DNA of 64,000 nucleotides from Methylococcales bacterium (GTDB lineage: Bacteria > Pseudomonadota > Gammaproteobacteria > Methylococcales > Methylomonadaceae), in the NCBI GenBank assembly GCA_028707085.1, contig JAQTUW010000006.1:1-64000 (forward strand). Direction: 5' to 3'. Below, one piece after another: positions 62,545 through 64,000 of this stretch. Under the pieces are notes generated by a model. The model made no database searches. It was not told where the DNA came from and saw nothing but the letters and a program-made list of their open reading frames with translations. Both the position numbers and the translations under genes were made by a program. Within the stretch, counting starts at the first letter, position 1; each line of letters begins with the position of its first letter.

Positions 62545-62556
62545 GGAAAAACCGGT

Positions 62557-63288
62557 TCAACGGATTTTCTGGGTTTGCATTTCCTCGGGCCATTGCGGCT
62601 GGGCGGAAAAAAAGTTTTTAAAATAAGGCATGAAACTTGCCGTAATCGGGATCGAATAAAAGCAGTACATGGCGGCCGCTTCGCCGGTGCTAACCTTGAA
62701 AAACCACTGCGGCACGAACAGCGTCATAATCGCCATGGAAAAATGGTAGGAGGCGATTCTCCAGTTATTTTTCCAGATAAATCCGCTGATCGCCAGCGCA
62801 AACAAGGAGCCATGGGTCACAAACAGGCCAAAGGCGCTGGCTATGGAATAGCCGATATGGTAAACGCCCATGAACAGGCAGGGGATTTTCTGGCCGATGA
62901 AATTGGGGGCGATATCGGCAATCTGCCAGGTGTCCGGCAAAAACGAGCAGATCAGGAACAGACAGCTCAGCGTGGCGCCTATCAGCGTGGCGTTCTTCAG
63001 CGCCCCGGGATCGGACGAATAAGTGGCAAGCGCCGGCATGATGGCGAAAGCCTGAAGACAGATATGGTACGTCGACAATTCGCTGAGAAATAAATTTGCG
63101 CCATATCCGCATTGATCGGCGACCGGATAGGCGAAATACTGGATAAACTCCATCAGCGAAAAATGGAAAATGGCATAGGCGCGAGCGGCTCTTACCCAGA
63201 AGGTCTCGGTTTTATCCTGGAAAGTCACGCTGGCTGCGGCAAGCCCGACCAGACCGAACCCCAAAGACATATTGGCGCTGAAACACAT
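62557..63288 (-). CDS. MCFSA-type multi-pass membrane protein (hypothetical)
   Basis: A 243-residue protein with about seven membrane helices. The N-terminus MCFSANMSLGFGLVGLAAAS matches the family of uncharacterised membrane proteins that begin MCFSA or MCWSA (DUF5765/DUF6629-like). AIFHFSLMEFIQYFAY is typical of the second helix. Conserved His (YHICLQAF, VYHIGYS) and Cys occur in membrane segments. No function known. It precedes the ABC exporter gene by 12 bases. Confidence 0.75.
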   Translation of the reverse strand: MCFSANMSLGFGLVGLAAASVTFQDKTETFWVRAARAYAIFHFSLMEFIQYFAYPVADQCGYGANLFLSELSTYHICLQAFAIMPALATYSSDPGALKNATLIGATLSCLFLICSFLPDTWQIADIAPNFIGQKIPCLFMGVYHIGYSIASAFGLFVTHGSLFALAISGFIWKNNWRIASYHFSMAIMTLFVPQWFFKVSTGEAAAMYCFYSIPITASFMPYFKNFFSAQPQWPEEMQTQKIR

Positions 63289-63358
63289 AGTAAATCCGTT
63301 AAATATAAAAAGTTTAAATAGGCCCGGGCAGCCTGATCGCGGCTGAGCAGGGCAAAGC

Positions 63359-63694
63359 TTAACGCACCGAGAAGGAAATCTGTTTGCCTGTTTTAGCCAG
63401 CATATCCACCAAGGCGTCGATCGTAAATTTAATGGCTTTTTTGTTCATCACGTCGGAGACACGCGGCCTGGTCACGCCAAGGATTTCAGCCGCTTCAGCC
63501 TGCTTCAGGTTTTTCTGGGCTATCCATTCGGCCAGCTCGCCCATCAACCGATTTTTAATGGCCAGTTTTTCGGAGATGATACGATTCGATGCAGCATGCA
63601 GTTCCGCAGCTTTTTCCGGCCCAAAACCCAGCTCGGCAAACACATTGCCTCCCGTAGCGCTGATGTGTAAAGATTTGTCCGCTTTTTGTTTCAT
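63359..63694 (-). CDS. XRE-family helix-turn-helix regulator (HigA-like)
   Basis: A 111-residue DNA-binding protein. The N-terminal NVFAELGFGPEKAAELHAAS and the HTH LKQAEAAEILGVTRPRVSDVMNKKAIKFTIDALVDML match the HTH_37-type antitoxins that pair with HigB/Gp49-like toxins. No toxin gene lies within 300 bases on either side inside the window, so it is either an orphan or a lone transcription factor. GGAGGCGAT is a good ribosome site. Adjacent ATs (TTTGATACAAT) could be its -10. Confidence 0.82.
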   Translation of the reverse strand: MKQKADKSLHISATGGNVFAELGFGPEKAAELHAASNRIISEKLAIKNRLMGELAEWIAQKNLKQAEAAEILGVTRPRVSDVMNKKAIKFTIDALVDMLAKTGKQISFSVR

Positions 63695-64000
63695 ATCGCC
63701 TCCGGGCGGATTGTATCAAATTTTATACGCAGCTAGCATGGATTAAAAATACTCATTATCATGCCGTTTTAAATGGCCGGCCGCCTGCCTTTTCCTGCGG
63801 GGTAGGCAGGAACCAACTAAAAACCTTCTTAATCCAACTCCATTGACGAATCTCCCTCAAAAAACCTATATGTAGCAGCTTGCAATCAAACCTCAACAAA
63901 CCAGCAATCAGCGCAATTTTCGACCAGAATTAAATACATTAAATACAACTGCCGAGCCTTCAAACCGACATTATTTGCAACTGAATCCATAGCGAAATCA
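63695..64000. other. Non-coding right end, no gene seen
   Basis: These 306 bases hold the promoter of the HTH gene and a GC-rich hairpin (GCCTGCC at about 63783, GGTAGGC at about 63801). No coding frame with a ribosome site was found, and the window ends here. Confidence 0.5.

Overview
This is a gene-dense chromosomal window of about 50% GC from a gammaproteobacterium. The evidence for that class is the set of conserved neighbourhoods: mutY-yggX, guaB/guaA, glyQ-glyS-gmhB-plsC, yceD-rpmF-plsX-fabH-fabD-fabG, tonB-exbB-exbD, and the YcgL, YajQ and Maf families. The complete glycogen cluster with a GH57 enzyme, the formate-dependent PurT and the general gene style would suit a methanotroph of the order Methylococcales. 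That placement is an inference, because no methane-oxidation gene lies in the window. There are no prophages, intact insertion sequences, CRISPR arrays or complete tRNA genes.

Layout. 0.2-8.5 kb is a divergent glycogen region: malQ, a GH57 enzyme and glgC leftwards, glgB and glgA rightwards. 8.7-11.1 kb is an accessory patch. It holds a secreted cyclophilin with an extra C-terminal module, a neighbouring secreted protein carrying the same module, a small membrane protein, and an orphan Nif11-like peptide gene behind a sigma-54-type promoter. 11.2-17 kb is mutY-yggX, then guaB and guaA with a methyltransferase gene between them, then two membrane proteins (one a CPBP protease). 18-21.8 kb has ycgL, DUF2333 and DUF4389 genes, dinB and dsbA. 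21.8-25.7 kb is a three-gene module for starting surface-polysaccharide synthesis. A 160-bp palindromic MITE-like element follows. 26-32 kb has thpR-yajQ and glyQ-glyS-gmhB-plsC. 31.9-35.6 kb is a second accessory patch of very small genes (two tandem lipoproteins, a 42-residue membrane peptide, a 139-residue membrane protein, a DUF2970 protein) around a large HTTM-DCC fusion.

35.7-44.2 kb carries metH, a YqhA-like protein, a glutaredoxin-like protein, kup and tonB-exbB-exbD. 44.3-47.7 kb, all leftward, holds a 45-residue membrane peptide, the RNase P RNA gene rnpB, the methionine-salvage genes mtnB-mtnD-mtnC, and rimK. 48-54 kb has dusA, folE, hemH, a membrane-spanning MutS-type ATPase, purT and a lytic transglycosylase. 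54-59.2 kb is maf and the divergent fatty-acid/phospholipid operon. 59.2-64 kb has a secreted RNase T2, a 58-residue/DUF2335 gene pair, an ABC exporter, an MCFSA-type membrane protein and an orphan XRE regulator.

How the genes work together. GlgC, GlgA and GlgB make glycogen, while MalQ and the GH57 enzyme remodel or release glucan. MtnB, MtnD and MtnC recycle methylthioadenosine carbon towards methionine, which MetH also makes. PlsX, FabH, FabD, FabG and PlsC feed phospholipid synthesis. The 21.8-25.7 kb triad would make an N-acetylated deoxyhexose and load it onto undecaprenyl phosphate. Several genes of 40-63 codons were found by reading for ribosome binding sites in the gaps; they are among the least described items here.
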